This document shows, one piece after another, positions 45,410-54,326 of a stretch of DNA of 64,000 nt. The notes beneath the pieces were generated by a model. It was not told where the DNA came from and did no database searches. It saw only the letters and a list, made by a program, of their open reading frames with translations. The stretch is from Acidimicrobiaceae bacterium (GTDB lineage Bacteria > Actinomycetota > Acidimicrobiia > Acidimicrobiales > RAAP-2). The translations under genes and the position numbers were made by a program. The number at the start of each line of letters is the position of its first letter. Position 1 is the stretch's first letter. The stretch is from contig PMON01000004.1 of the NCBI GenBank assembly GCA_003162395.1, positions 52,223-116,222 on the forward strand, given 5' to 3'.

Positions 45410-47083
45410 ATGAGTACTGCGAATGGTAATCACAAGCTCGCGATGACTGCGACGACTTCCCGAAGCATTGAGGAAGTCACCGCGCAGATCGCCGCGACGT
45501 TCGCCCGCGATACGCCCAACCCATCGGTCTGCGTTGCTGACGGCTATGGGCTGCGCGTTGCGGTCGATGGGCGCCACCTGGTCGTGGCCGACGGCTTCGG
45601 ACCGCACCGACGCACTCGTCGGTACGCACGTGCGATTCACGGCCTCGCCCGCTTGGTCGTCATCGGCGCAACGGGCTTCATCAGCCTTGAGGCGCTGCGC
45701 TGGTGCTCGGGGGCCGGGGTGTCCGTCGTGGTACTCGACCCTGCTGACGGCTCGGTGCTGTCCACCTCAGGGGCATGCGGGGTCGACGACGCCCGAATTC
45801 GCAGGTCCCAAGCGCTCGCCTTCGGCACCGAGACCGGGCTCCAGGTCGCGCGGTACCTGACGGGAGAGAAGCTGGCCGGGCAGGCACGGGTCGCGGCCGA
45901 CGAGATCGGAGACCGCGACGCGGCCGAGTCGATCCGGTCCGTCGCACGGGCACTCGATCGGACGGTCTCGATCGAGGAGGTCCGTCAGCTCGAAGCGGTG
46001 GCCGCGAACGTCTACTGGATCGCTTGGGAGGTGGTCACTATGACCTTCGTCAAGCGCGACGATCCAAAGATCCCAGACAACTGGCGGCGCTTCGAAGGGC
46101 GGCGATCCGCCGTCAATCCGGGCTCGGCCCGCAGTGCCACGGATCCGATCAACGCGATGCTGAACTACGCATACCGACTGATTGAGGCGGAGGCGCGGCT
46201 CGCGATCCTGGCGATGGGACTGGATCCGGGGATCGGATTCATGCACGCCGACATGCGCAACCGTGACGGTCTGGTCCTCGATCTCATGGAACCTGCACGG
46301 CCGATCGCAGATCACCTGACGGTACGCATGTGCGCTGAACAGGCATTTCGTCGCGGGGACTTCGCTGAGGACAATCGAGGAGTGATCCGGCTCCTGTCCC
46401 CGATGAATCACCGGTTGGCAGAAGCCATGCCTTCCTTCGGATCTTCACTGGCACCCATCGTCGAGCGGGTCGCCACCATGCTCGGCGATGCGTCCCCCTA
46501 CGACGTGTCGACGCCGACGGTCCTCAGCCGATCCAAGCACAAGGCGACGGCCCGTCGGGCGGTGGGACAACGGTCACGGGACGCTGCGCCGATCGACGTG
46601 GATCCGGAGATCCTGACCTCACGGCTCAAGCGCCGTCAGCGCCCACCGGCACCCGGAATCGCGACCTTGCCGTGGCCGGTGTGCGGGGAGTGCGGGGATC
46701 CAGTGCCTGGCGAGCGTGGCCGCAAACGTCCCCGTGGACGGCTCTGCCCGACGTGCCAGGCAGCTCGGCGGCGTGAGATCGGGGAAGCGGTGGCGGCTGG
46801 GCGTGGCGGAGCCAACACCCATACAGACGAGGCACAGGCACGACGGAGGACTGCCAATCGGCAGGATCAGCTCGCGCGGCTGGCATGGGAGGCCGAGCAC
46901 GTTGACGAGACGCACGATTCCGAGTGGTACCTCGCGAACGTCCTGCCCGGGCTGGCCGGGGTGACGCTCAGAGCGATTGCCAACGCGACCGGGATGTCGA
47001 CGTCGAATGCCGCCAAGGTCCGATCTGGGAAGCGTGTGCCGCATCCGGGGTGGTGGCATTGCCTCGCCGCACTTCTTGTCTGA
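45410..47083 (+). CDS. cas1: Cas1-family integrase (casposase-like) with Zn-ribbon and HTH
   Basis: The 557-residue protein has a Cas1 core at about residues 40-340. Catalytic residues are present: Glu195 in VRQLEAVAANVYW, His279 in LDPGIGFMHADM and Glu294 in LVLDLMEPARP, with the helix DPINAMLNYAYRLIEAE between. Unlike CRISPR Cas1 (about 300-340 residues) it adds a zinc ribbon (C425/C428...C446/C449) and a C-terminal helix-turn-helix (about 516-545, LRAIANATGMSTSNAAKV). Casposases likewise have C-terminal DNA-binding extensions. No cas2 or repeat array is nearby. It is the predicted integrase for E2 and probably for E1. GGAGG lies nine bases before the ATG. Confidence 0.88.
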   Translation: MSTANGNHKLAMTATTSRSIEEVTAQIAATFARDTPNPSVCVADGYGLRVAVDGRHLVVADGFGPHRRTRRYARAIHGLARLVVIGATGFISLEALRWCSGAGVSVVVLDPADGSVLSTSGACGVDDARIRRSQALAFGTETGLQVARYLTGEKLAGQARVAADEIGDRDAAESIRSVARALDRTVSIEEVRQLEAVAANVYWIAWEVVTMTFVKRDDPKIPDNWRRFEGRRSAVNPGSARSATDPINAMLNYAYRLIEAEARLAILAMGLDPGIGFMHADMRNRDGLVLDLMEPARPIADHLTVRMCAEQAFRRGDFAEDNRGVIRLLSPMNHRLAEAMPSFGSSLAPIVERVATMLGDASPYDVSTPTVLSRSKHKATARRAVGQRSRDAAPIDVDPEILTSRLKRRQRPPAPGIATLPWPVCGECGDPVPGERGRKRPRGRLCPTCQAARRREIGEAVAAGRGGANTHTDEAQARRRTANRQDQLARLAWEAEHVDETHDSEWYLANVLPGLAGVTLRAIANATGMSTSNAAKVRSGKRVPHPGWWHCLAALLV

Positions 47084-47165
47084 AACGAAGATCGACAGAC
47101 CGATTGACAGGACGGCAACCCGCCCATATCGTCCGAGCGAAATTCCATTCGATACAGGGGGGCAC

Positions 47166-50100
47166 GTGACCAGATCGCATTCTTCAGTCGCGCGGGGTCG
47201 GGCGGGCGTTGTCATGGCGTTGGTGCTCATTGCGGCATCGGCAGCCTCGATTCAGTTGGGATACACGTCCACCGCGTCGGCCGCTGCCTTGCCAAACGCT
47301 GCGTTAGAAGCGGATCAGGGCCAATACGTCCCTATTCAGCCGTACAAGATCCTAGATACGCGAGATGGAGTGGGGGAAAGCGGCGGTGCGGCGGAGATTG
47401 GCCCGAACGGCTCAGTCTCGGATGTCCCCGTCTTGGGCCAGGGGCAGATACCTGCGTCTGGCGTGAGCGCGGTATTCATCAGCATCCAAGAAATGAGCGC
47501 TACAGCCGACGGCTATATCACCGACTATCCGTCAAATGTCTCTAATCCTGGTCATGCATCCGTCAGTTTTCAATCGGGGCTGCTTGGGAGCGGATCAGAT
47601 ACCGTGCTTGTCGCACCACCTGGTTCGTCCGGAGCTGGAACGATCTCCTTTACCAACAACGGATCTGCGCGCATAGAGATGGGCGCAGAAGTCGAGGGTT
47701 ACTTCACCGACGGTACGAATAGCGCCCCCGGGGATACCTACGACGGGCAGCCATGGACTGATCTCCTGGACACAAGGACTGGACTAGGTACGAGTGGCGT
47801 CATGGGGCAACATGGCCCGGTAGCCCCCTTGCAGCCGGGCGCCACGATGAAGGTCGCCGTCGATGGCGCAAATGGCGTTCCGGCGAGCGCGATTGATGCC
47901 GCCGAGATTGAGATTGGAGCGATCAACGGATCGCAATCTGGCTATCTTGACGTGTCAGGCCAGGAGGGGTCAGCGTTGCGATCTCTCTCGTATAACTTCT
48001 ACGAAAAGGATCGATACACGACGATCCTCCAACCAGACTCTAGCGGCGACGTCACGATATACAACGGTGGAGCAGGGGCCGTTGACGTACAGGTCCTGCT
48101 TCGCGGATACTTTCTCTTCCCGGCAGCGGCTCTTGCGGGGTCAGAGTTCGTCGGTATGGTTCCGACAACGATATGTGACACTCGGAGTGGCTGTTCCTTC
48201 AACGGTGGGGCGACTACACATGCGGTCCCAGCCAACGGAAGCATCAACATCCAGGAGACTGGGGTCTCAGGAGTTCCTAGCACCGAAGTCGCCTACGTCG
48301 CGAACGAAATCAACGCAGTCGCACCAGATGCCACGGGCTACTTGACGGTCGACCCTTATGGCACGGACTCGCCTACCACATATGCGGCCGTCAACTTCGT
48401 TGGCGGTGACACCGGGGACGCTACGTATGACAACACAGTGATCTCATCAACATCAATTTCTGGCGCGATCACCGTGACCAATCACAGTCCGGGAACGGTG
48501 GATGTGGTTGTCTCCGCTCGAGGATATTGGACCGCCCCACAGGCGCCAGACCCACCGAGCGGAGTGCAATCGAGTTATTCGGGTGGGCAGGCGACGGTCA
48601 CTTGGAATCCCGGCTCAGACGGAGGCGCAGCGATCACGAGTTACACGGTCACTACGACAAGCGGTAGCACGATCACGGTGGCTGGTAACGACACAGTAGC
48701 CACGCTCCCGGCCCAGTCGGCAGATCAAGTTAGCGTGTACGCGTCCAATGCCGTGCGAAGTGGCAGCTCTTCAGCCAACGTCCCCGTCATCGGTGGAACT
48801 GCGCAAGAAGCAACCGTCTCCTATCCACTGACGATCTCTGGCGATTTCGACGCTCCCGATGGGATCACTCCCGCATCTGGCGTCACGGTGACGATCTATC
48901 CAATGGATGAAGTAACTCAAGATGAAGTGAGTGGCTCGGCCCTTCCAGACGGTGAAGCAGCTCTCGACGTGTTTGCACCCGTTACTACCAACTCGCTTGG
49001 CCAATGGAGTTTCACTATTCCAGGATTCTCAAGTCTGGCTGCGGCGGAACAGCAAGAAGCGAGTGCCAACAATGGCGTCATCAATCTCTTGGTTGATGCG
49101 GAAGCTTTCTATGACGTCGCCGGATCTTATGTACCGATTTCATCGCTGACTTCTATGCCTGTCTTCGTAGGTCCAGGTGCCTACCAGATCACCGCTCCAC
49201 CAACCTTTAACGGGACCCAAACTCTGCAGGCGACGTTTCCGAACGACTATGACCTAACAGCGCCACAGGATAACCCTCCGTCTACAACGGATAATACGGC
49301 GGCGGACCTAGCGTCCAATGCGAACGTTCAGGACATAACAGATCAAGGCAATAGTGCAAATGGCAAGTCAGTGGGTGAGGCTGCCGGTGGAAATGGCGGG
49401 AGCTATTTACCTATGGTGTCCGAGGCTGGAACTGCCTTGGAGTACGGCTCTGTTCAGCCGCTGACCGCAATCGGCAGTCTTTCCGACACGCAGATCGACG
49501 ACCAGGCTGCAACTGGCTCTTCTGAGAAGTCATTTGAGCACTGGGCTAACACTTGCATGTGGAATGGGTTGCCGGCTAATCAGCAGAGTCCCTCAACGCA
49601 AGTTGGCAATGTAGCCCGTACCATAAACGAAGATACCGGGTGGTACACGACAGAGCTCACGCCCATCCACTACGTCGATGCGGGCTCGGGAGTCCAGACC
49701 ACTGCGAACCTCACGAAGGGAACAAGCGACACCATTTCCTGGGACTATGCGCCTGATGGCGACAACTTCCAGATTGGTGGTTCGACGCAGAAGTCCACGA
49801 CGATTGCCTCTGGAACACTTCAGTCTCTCCAAGACCACCAGCGGGCGATGCTCTTCGCATACGGTCAATATGAGTATCAGCAGATGGGCTACCGGTGTCT
49901 CCCTACCTCGGATTCTGAGGAGTACGGCGGAATTCAATATTGGCCCGGGGCAGATCCGGAGCTCGCCAGTTGGGTAAGTCCAAATCCATTGTGGGTAAAG
50001 GCTAGGTACGTAACATTTCAGCAGTTTGTAACCAATCCAGATCCGCAAGGGAACAGCAATCAACCGATGGTGCTCGGCGGCAATGTGTGGCAGAGCGACC

Positions 50101-50477
50101 AAGCGGCAGTTGGATGTGGCAGTTCGAACTTCGCGTGTGACGGTGTGTCGGCATATCGTTACTCCAAGGTTCATGACAAGTACTCGCTTCATGGAGAGCA
50201 GTTCGCCAATTGGGGATCCGTGGTGGGTCCCGAGCCCGGGGGCTACGTCTTCTCCCAAGGGAGCACAGCAGACAATTCATTCAAGATCGGACTCTTCGGC
50301 CTCGGATTCGAGTCAGATACTCAGTACCAGAGCTCAGATCAGGTGAGCCTAAACCCGTGGAGTAATGACGGAACGTGCGCTCCTTTGGCCTCGTCAAACA
50401 AGGTGTGCGGGTGGGTATGGTGGTCATCCGGTCAAAATCCAGCCCTCAATAATCCGGGGCGATTTTGGACTTACTAA
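47166..50477 (+). CDS. Large secreted cargo protein of E2
   Basis: The 1103-residue exported protein has a signal peptide in residues 1-40 (VVMALVLIAASAASIQL). The N-terminal third has about three repeats with (I/L)LDTR-x-G and TICDTRSG motifs followed by VEGYF/LRGYF/ARGYW, a beta repeat common in actinobacterial surface proteins. A fibronectin III domain (PDPPSGVQSSYSGGQATVTW) and a unique C-terminal region rich in Trp, Tyr and paired Cys follow. It is probably surface-exposed or a secreted effector. GTG 47166 follows GGGGGG. AT content is higher than in its neighbours. Confidence 0.75.
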   Translation: MTRSHSSVARGRAGVVMALVLIAASAASIQLGYTSTASAAALPNAALEADQGQYVPIQPYKILDTRDGVGESGGAAEIGPNGSVSDVPVLGQGQIPASGVSAVFISIQEMSATADGYITDYPSNVSNPGHASVSFQSGLLGSGSDTVLVAPPGSSGAGTISFTNNGSARIEMGAEVEGYFTDGTNSAPGDTYDGQPWTDLLDTRTGLGTSGVMGQHGPVAPLQPGATMKVAVDGANGVPASAIDAAEIEIGAINGSQSGYLDVSGQEGSALRSLSYNFYEKDRYTTILQPDSSGDVTIYNGGAGAVDVQVLLRGYFLFPAAALAGSEFVGMVPTTICDTRSGCSFNGGATTHAVPANGSINIQETGVSGVPSTEVAYVANEINAVAPDATGYLTVDPYGTDSPTTYAAVNFVGGDTGDATYDNTVISSTSISGAITVTNHSPGTVDVVVSARGYWTAPQAPDPPSGVQSSYSGGQATVTWNPGSDGGAAITSYTVTTTSGSTITVAGNDTVATLPAQSADQVSVYASNAVRSGSSSANVPVIGGTAQEATVSYPLTISGDFDAPDGITPASGVTVTIYPMDEVTQDEVSGSALPDGEAALDVFAPVTTNSLGQWSFTIPGFSSLAAAEQQEASANNGVINLLVDAEAFYDVAGSYVPISSLTSMPVFVGPGAYQITAPPTFNGTQTLQATFPNDYDLTAPQDNPPSTTDNTAADLASNANVQDITDQGNSANGKSVGEAAGGNGGSYLPMVSEAGTALEYGSVQPLTAIGSLSDTQIDDQAATGSSEKSFEHWANTCMWNGLPANQQSPSTQVGNVARTINEDTGWYTTELTPIHYVDAGSGVQTTANLTKGTSDTISWDYAPDGDNFQIGGSTQKSTTIASGTLQSLQDHQRAMLFAYGQYEYQQMGYRCLPTSDSEEYGGIQYWPGADPELASWVSPNPLWVKARYVTFQQFVTNPDPQGNSNQPMVLGGNVWQSDQAAVGCGSSNFACDGVSAYRYSKVHDKYSLHGEQFANWGSVVGPEPGGYVFSQGSTADNSFKIGLFGLGFESDTQYQSSDQVSLNPWSNDGTCAPLASSNKVCGWVWWSSGQNPALNNPGRFWTY

Positions 50478-51052
50478 CGGTCGCTCGCCAAAGGCGGAAG
50501 TCCGTAATTGCAGTGGCGCTGCTTGTAGTGGGCTCGTTGGGCGCCGTCCTCTGGATCGCCTTGAGGACGGCGCTTACGCCTTCGTCGCCGTTTGATGGAG
50601 TGTTGGTGCAGTCGTTCGCGCATCCAGGAACTGAGGAATATCCCACTTGGCTTCACGCAGAGCTCTTTGTGGCGACACCGTTCTTTGGACCTTTGCGAAC
50701 GATCATGATGACGGGAGCGATTAAACCCGTCTACACGAGCACTTGCACGCTGAAGATCCGATCTGAGGCCGCATACGAGATCGATCCCAGTGGGACATTT
50801 GGCTATCTGTTCGCATCAGCCGGACCACTCGACTACGCCGTGACAGGCCCCCCACATCCCGTACTCGGTTTGCCCGTACCGCACGTTGCTGGATTGAATC
50901 GGTGGTGGGCGGGAATCGAGTTCTCACTCAATCGAGCCTGCACTGCCTACTTCAGCGGATTCGACGTCACCTACAAATCTGAGGGTGTAACGCACATTCA
51001 AGAGCTGCGATCCGGCGTGGCTTTCGCTCCGATTGAGCGTCCAAGCTCGTAG
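50465..51052 (+). CDS. Membrane-anchored small cargo protein of E2
   Basis: The 195-residue protein has one N-terminal transmembrane segment (VIAVALLVVGSLGAVLWIAL) and an extracellular beta-rich domain with two Cys (TSTCTLKI, NRACTAYF). It overlaps the end of the large secreted gene by 13 bases, so the two are probably co-expressed and may interact at the surface. I do not recognise the family. The TTG start is weak; a later start is possible. Confidence 0.55.
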   Translation: MDLLTVARQRRKSVIAVALLVVGSLGAVLWIALRTALTPSSPFDGVLVQSFAHPGTEEYPTWLHAELFVATPFFGPLRTIMMTGAIKPVYTSTCTLKIRSEAAYEIDPSGTFGYLFASAGPLDYAVTGPPHPVLGLPVPHVAGLNRWWAGIEFSLNRACTAYFSGFDVTYKSEGVTHIQELRSGVAFAPIERPSS

Positions 51053-51101
51053 TCGAGCATTCTGTGGTGTGTCGCGGTCCGAGCGATTCCCCAAGCGACG
51101 G

Positions 51102-51184
51102 CGTCACGATCCTCCACACGGCTCCCTAGCGCCCCGGCCCTGTCACGTTTTTCGGCACCGTGGAGGGACCTGTCCTCCTTGCGC
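51102..51184 (-). repeat. E2 right terminal inverted repeat
   Basis: Reverse complement of the E2 left end with two differences in 83 bp. The outermost bases CCTTGCGC are followed by the target copy CTCAGGTCTGCACTT (51185-51199). Confidence 0.9.
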
Positions 51185-51198
51185 CTCAGGTCTGCACT

Positions 51199-51243
51199 TG
51201 GAGCGGACGACGGGACTCGAACCCGCGACCCTCACCGTGGCAA
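51199..51243 (-). other. tRNA-Gly(GCC) 3'-half remnant, casposon target
   Basis: Read on the minus strand this is anticodon loop TTGCCAC, stem GGTGA, T-arm GCGGGTTCGAGTCCCGT, acceptor strand CGTCCGC, U73 and CCA. The 5' half is absent: pairing fails exactly after the anticodon loop. Such 3' halves are typical attachment-site leftovers of tRNA-targeting integrases. The E2 target duplication ends in the T of the complementary TGG. Confidence 0.75.
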
Positions 51244-51531
51244 CACGATAAAACACGACTGCTGATCTGGGAACTCGAGCAAGGCCCCAGATCAGCGTGT
51301 CCGTCGCTTCCGTCAGATCCGTCTCGATCGGACGCGATGTTGCTCCGAGTCCTGCGGAAAGCTGATGTGAGCGCCCTTCCTCTTCTGGTCTCGTCGAAAA
51401 GACTGCCTCGGTTTCAAGTTCCCCACGATCCAGCCGAGGTCGTGGCTAATTCGCCAACGACGACGCAGATTCCGTTCGTGGGGCGCGTATCGCAAGCGTG
51501 CACTCAGGAGCACGAGTCGTAGGATTACTCA

Positions 51532-53367
51532 ATGTTTGAGCCCACCGCCGAGAGGGTCGTGTCGAAGTTGGCGGGGATCGTCACTCGTTCCGTTGCGGAG
51601 GGCACTTTGGTTGCAGCAGGCGCGACAGTTGCAATCATCGAATGCATGAAGATGGAGTACGCCGTCCACTCCACTTTTGACGGAATTGTGCGCCAAGTCT
51701 CGGTGGTTACCGGCCAACCCATCAATGTCGGTGATCTCCTTATGGAAATCGAATCCTCGAGAGCGCAGACCAAAGGCGATGCGATTCATGGCGATCGCCC
51801 TGGCGAGCCGCCCGTTGATCAATTCCTTTCGGAGCTTAGGGATCGCGAGCATTTGCTTCGAGACGAAGCCCGTGCCTCGGCAGTCGAGAAGCGACATGGA
51901 CGAGGACTGCGAACAGCGCGCGAGAACGTCGCGCACCTTGTCGACCCCGGCAGTTTCGTCGAGTACGGGAGATTCGCCTACGCCGCTCAGACCCAGCGTC
52001 GCGAAATCAAGGACCTCATCGCGAATACTCCCGGCGACGGGCTCATCGCCGGCATCGGCACTGTCAACTCGGACCAGTTCGGTCCCGAATCCACTGGGTG
52101 CGCGGTGCTCTCCTACGACTACACCGTGCTGGCAGGTACTCAGGGGCAACGAAACCATGAAAAGAAGGATCGGCTCTTCGAGATAGTGAAACGCCTCAAA
52201 GTACCGGTCGTCTTCTTCACCGAAGGTGGTGGTGGGCGCCCGGGGGACACGGATCAGGCCGTCGTGACTGGTCTAAATACGAACGCCTTTTTGGAGTTCG
52301 CGCGACTTGGAGGGCTTGTGCCGACGATTGGCATCTCCGCCGGTCGCTGTTTCGCGGGGAACGCAGCGCTGCTGGGCTGCTGTGACGTGGTGATCGCGTG
52401 CGAAGGGTCGAGCATCGGAATGGGCGGCCCAGCCATGATCGAGGGAGGGGGTCTGGGTGTCGTCAGCCCCGACGACGTCGGTCCCGCCTCGATGCACGCG
52501 ATCGCAGGCAGCGTCGATGCGGTCGTCCCGGACGAGGCCGCTGCCGTGCAGGTGGCGCGACTCCTCCTGTCCTTTGTACAAGGGACATTGGCGACGTTCG
52601 ACGCGGCCGATCAGTCGCGTGTTCGTTCGTTACTTCCAAGCAGTCCTCGCCGCGCCTACGACGTTCGGACGCTGATCGAGCACCTCTTCGACACGGACAC
52701 CGTGGTCGAACTTCGTGCTGAGTTCGGCCGAGGAATCGTGACGGCATTCGCGAGGCTCGAGGGCCACCCAGTCGGTGTCCTCGCCAGCAATCCCATTCAC
52801 CTGGCTGGCGCGATCGACTCCCAGGGTGCCGACAAGGCGGCTCGATTTATGCAGTTGCTCGAGGCATGGGGGCTACCGCTGGTGACGCTGGTCGACACTC
52901 CCGGCTTCATGGTCGGCGTCGAGGCTGAGAGAACCGGACTGGTCCGACACGCGAGCCGGATGTTCCTTGCAGGTGCTGCGCTCACCGTTCCTTGCCTGAG
53001 TGTTGTGACACGACGGGGCTATGGGCTCGGCGCTCAGGCGATGTGTGGTGGCAGCTTCACTGCACCGCTGCTCACCGTCGCCTGGCCGCAAGCGGAGATG
53101 GGTGCGATGGGCCTCGAGGGGTCCGTCCGTTTGGGATTCCGCCGGGAGCTCGATGCCATCGAAGACGACGCCGAGCGTCAGCAGGTGCTGTCCAAGATGA
53201 TTGATCGTGCGTACGAACACGGACGAGCACTCAACGTCGCCTCCCATCTCGAGATCGATGACGTCATCGATCCAGCGGAAACACGTGCGCTCCTCGTGCG
53301 GTCCCTCCGCAATGCCCCGCCGCGCGTTCACAGTGTCGCACCTCGACGGTTCGTCGACAGCTGGTAG
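51532..53367 (+). CDS. Biotin carrier / carboxyltransferase fusion
   Basis: The 611-residue protein has at residues 1-78 a biotinyl domain with the biotin-acceptor ECMKMEYAV. The rest is a complete acyl-CoA carboxyltransferase with N and C crotonase-like halves (FFTEGGGGRPGDTD, GISAGRCFAGNAALLGCCDVVIA, LVTLVDTPGFMVG, TRRGYGLGAQAMCGGSF). It should transfer CO2 from carboxybiotin to an acyl-CoA (acetyl-, propionyl- or methylcrotonyl-type); a biotin carboxylase must come from elsewhere. The carrier at the N-terminus of the transferase is a less usual fusion order. The gene lies directly outside the E2 right end. Confidence 0.85.
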   Translation: MFEPTAERVVSKLAGIVTRSVAEGTLVAAGATVAIIECMKMEYAVHSTFDGIVRQVSVVTGQPINVGDLLMEIESSRAQTKGDAIHGDRPGEPPVDQFLSELRDREHLLRDEARASAVEKRHGRGLRTARENVAHLVDPGSFVEYGRFAYAAQTQRREIKDLIANTPGDGLIAGIGTVNSDQFGPESTGCAVLSYDYTVLAGTQGQRNHEKKDRLFEIVKRLKVPVVFFTEGGGGRPGDTDQAVVTGLNTNAFLEFARLGGLVPTIGISAGRCFAGNAALLGCCDVVIACEGSSIGMGGPAMIEGGGLGVVSPDDVGPASMHAIAGSVDAVVPDEAAAVQVARLLLSFVQGTLATFDAADQSRVRSLLPSSPRRAYDVRTLIEHLFDTDTVVELRAEFGRGIVTAFARLEGHPVGVLASNPIHLAGAIDSQGADKAARFMQLLEAWGLPLVTLVDTPGFMVGVEAERTGLVRHASRMFLAGAALTVPCLSVVTRRGYGLGAQAMCGGSFTAPLLTVAWPQAEMGAMGLEGSVRLGFRRELDAIEDDAERQQVLSKMIDRAYEHGRALNVASHLEIDDVIDPAETRALLVRSLRNAPPRVHSVAPRRFVDSW

Positions 53368-53585
53368 CGACGACACCTCGTTACGACGGACTCGACAGTG
53401 ACGCGCTCGGGGGCGTACATCTCCGCCGGTCTGATCCTGCCGCGCGATCATACGGCTCGCGCTCGACGCGATGTCGGACACGCTCGCCAACCCTGGCAAG
53501 ATCCGCCGCGGCAAAGGAGCAGAAGGCCGCCGACTCTTGGTGGGCTTCGAAGAGGCATTTACGCTTCCAGTACAACGAGGAGCGG

Positions 53586-54185
53586 TCAGCCCGGCGTGAG
53601 CTGAGCCTCCTGGTTGGCAGACAGCAAGACGTCGTGGTCGAGTGGACCGATGAGATCACCTGCGACCGGCGAACGTGAGCGATCAAGCTGCTGATGGCGA
53701 GGGGCTCGGCACGCAAAGTCCCGCGAGCATCTGCTGATGACGCTCGAGTTTGAGGTGCACATCGGCGAGAATCTGGCGAGACAGACCGTCAGGCTGTTCC
53801 TCAACACGGCCGCCACATGATTGTTCATGTCACGAAGGAGGTCGCCGACCAGACTGCACGCTTCACTTTCAGTGGGGTCTCCTCGCCAAAGAGTCGGCCC
53901 TTCTCTGCCAGCAACGCTCGTCATGAACGACAGTGGACTGACACCAAGGATCATGTCGCGGTCGCCGAGCGAAGTCATCCAGCCCCTGAGATCGCAGAGA
54001 AGTTGGTCCAACTCGGTGTGCAATCCCCCAGTCCGTTTACTCCTCCACAGTGCCACCTTCACCTCGAGGATCACATCGACGATCTCGCTGAGGACCCGGT
54101 TGAGGCCAGCGATCGGTTGCGTCGGATCAGGTTCGCCCAGCGTTGCAGAGCCGGAGCCGGTGATCGCCATCAGGAGTGCTCTCAC
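53586..54185 (-). CDS. Possible protein of unknown function
   Basis: About 199 residues. The first 150 read like a natural helical protein (LNRVLSEIVDVILEVKVALWR, ELDQLLCDLRGWMTSLG, LVGDLLRDMNNHVAAVLRN), while the C-terminus is less convincing. No family is recognised and no good ribosome site is seen, so it may be decayed. Confidence 0.35.
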   Translation of the reverse strand: MRALLMAITGSGSATLGEPDPTQPIAGLNRVLSEIVDVILEVKVALWRSKRTGGLHTELDQLLCDLRGWMTSLGDRDMILGVSPLSFMTSVAGREGPTLWRGDPTESEACSLVGDLLRDMNNHVAAVLRNSLTVCLARFSPMCTSNSSVISRCSRDFACRAPRHQQLDRSRSPVAGDLIGPLDHDVLLSANQEAQLTPG

Positions 54186-54326
54186 GGCGCCGCTTCGAGT
54201 CGTGCCCGCGAGTGAGCCACACTCTATGAGTTGTGTCGCTGCAACCCCGTGACTCGAGGTGAGCGGACCCCGACCCCAGCGCCGGTGATTGTTGTGGGGC
54301 AGGGCCGACAAGATCGAGCCGTTGGC

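Larger units (their letters stand above)
31685..51184. mobile_element. E2: casposon-like Cas1-encoding self-synthesising transposon
   Basis: This 19.5-kb segment has 83-bp terminal inverted repeats (31685-31767, 51102-51184; two mismatches). A 14-15 bp duplication flanks it (31671-31684 and 51185-51199), and at its right end the duplication runs directly into the CCA end of a tRNA-Gly remnant. It encodes Cas1, a family-B-like DNA polymerase, a DnaB/RepA-like ATPase and an HNH protein, with methylation, restriction and HipA-type genes and two secreted cargo proteins. No cas2, CRISPR array or other recombinase is present. Known casposons combine Cas1, PolB, terminal inverted repeats, about 14-bp target duplications and tRNA 3'-end targets, so the match is close. 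Confidence 0.85.

Noticed and set aside
45410..47083. Cas1 as part of a CRISPR-Cas adaptation locus
   Set aside because: No cas2, effector genes or regularly spaced repeats are seen nearby, and the gene lies between transposon-like inverted repeats with a polymerase.
29454..51184. E1/E2 as ordinary insertion sequences or integrase-driven islands
   Set aside because: No DDE transposase and no tyrosine or serine recombinase is encoded. The 83-bp ends and 14-15 bp duplications also fit common IS families poorly.
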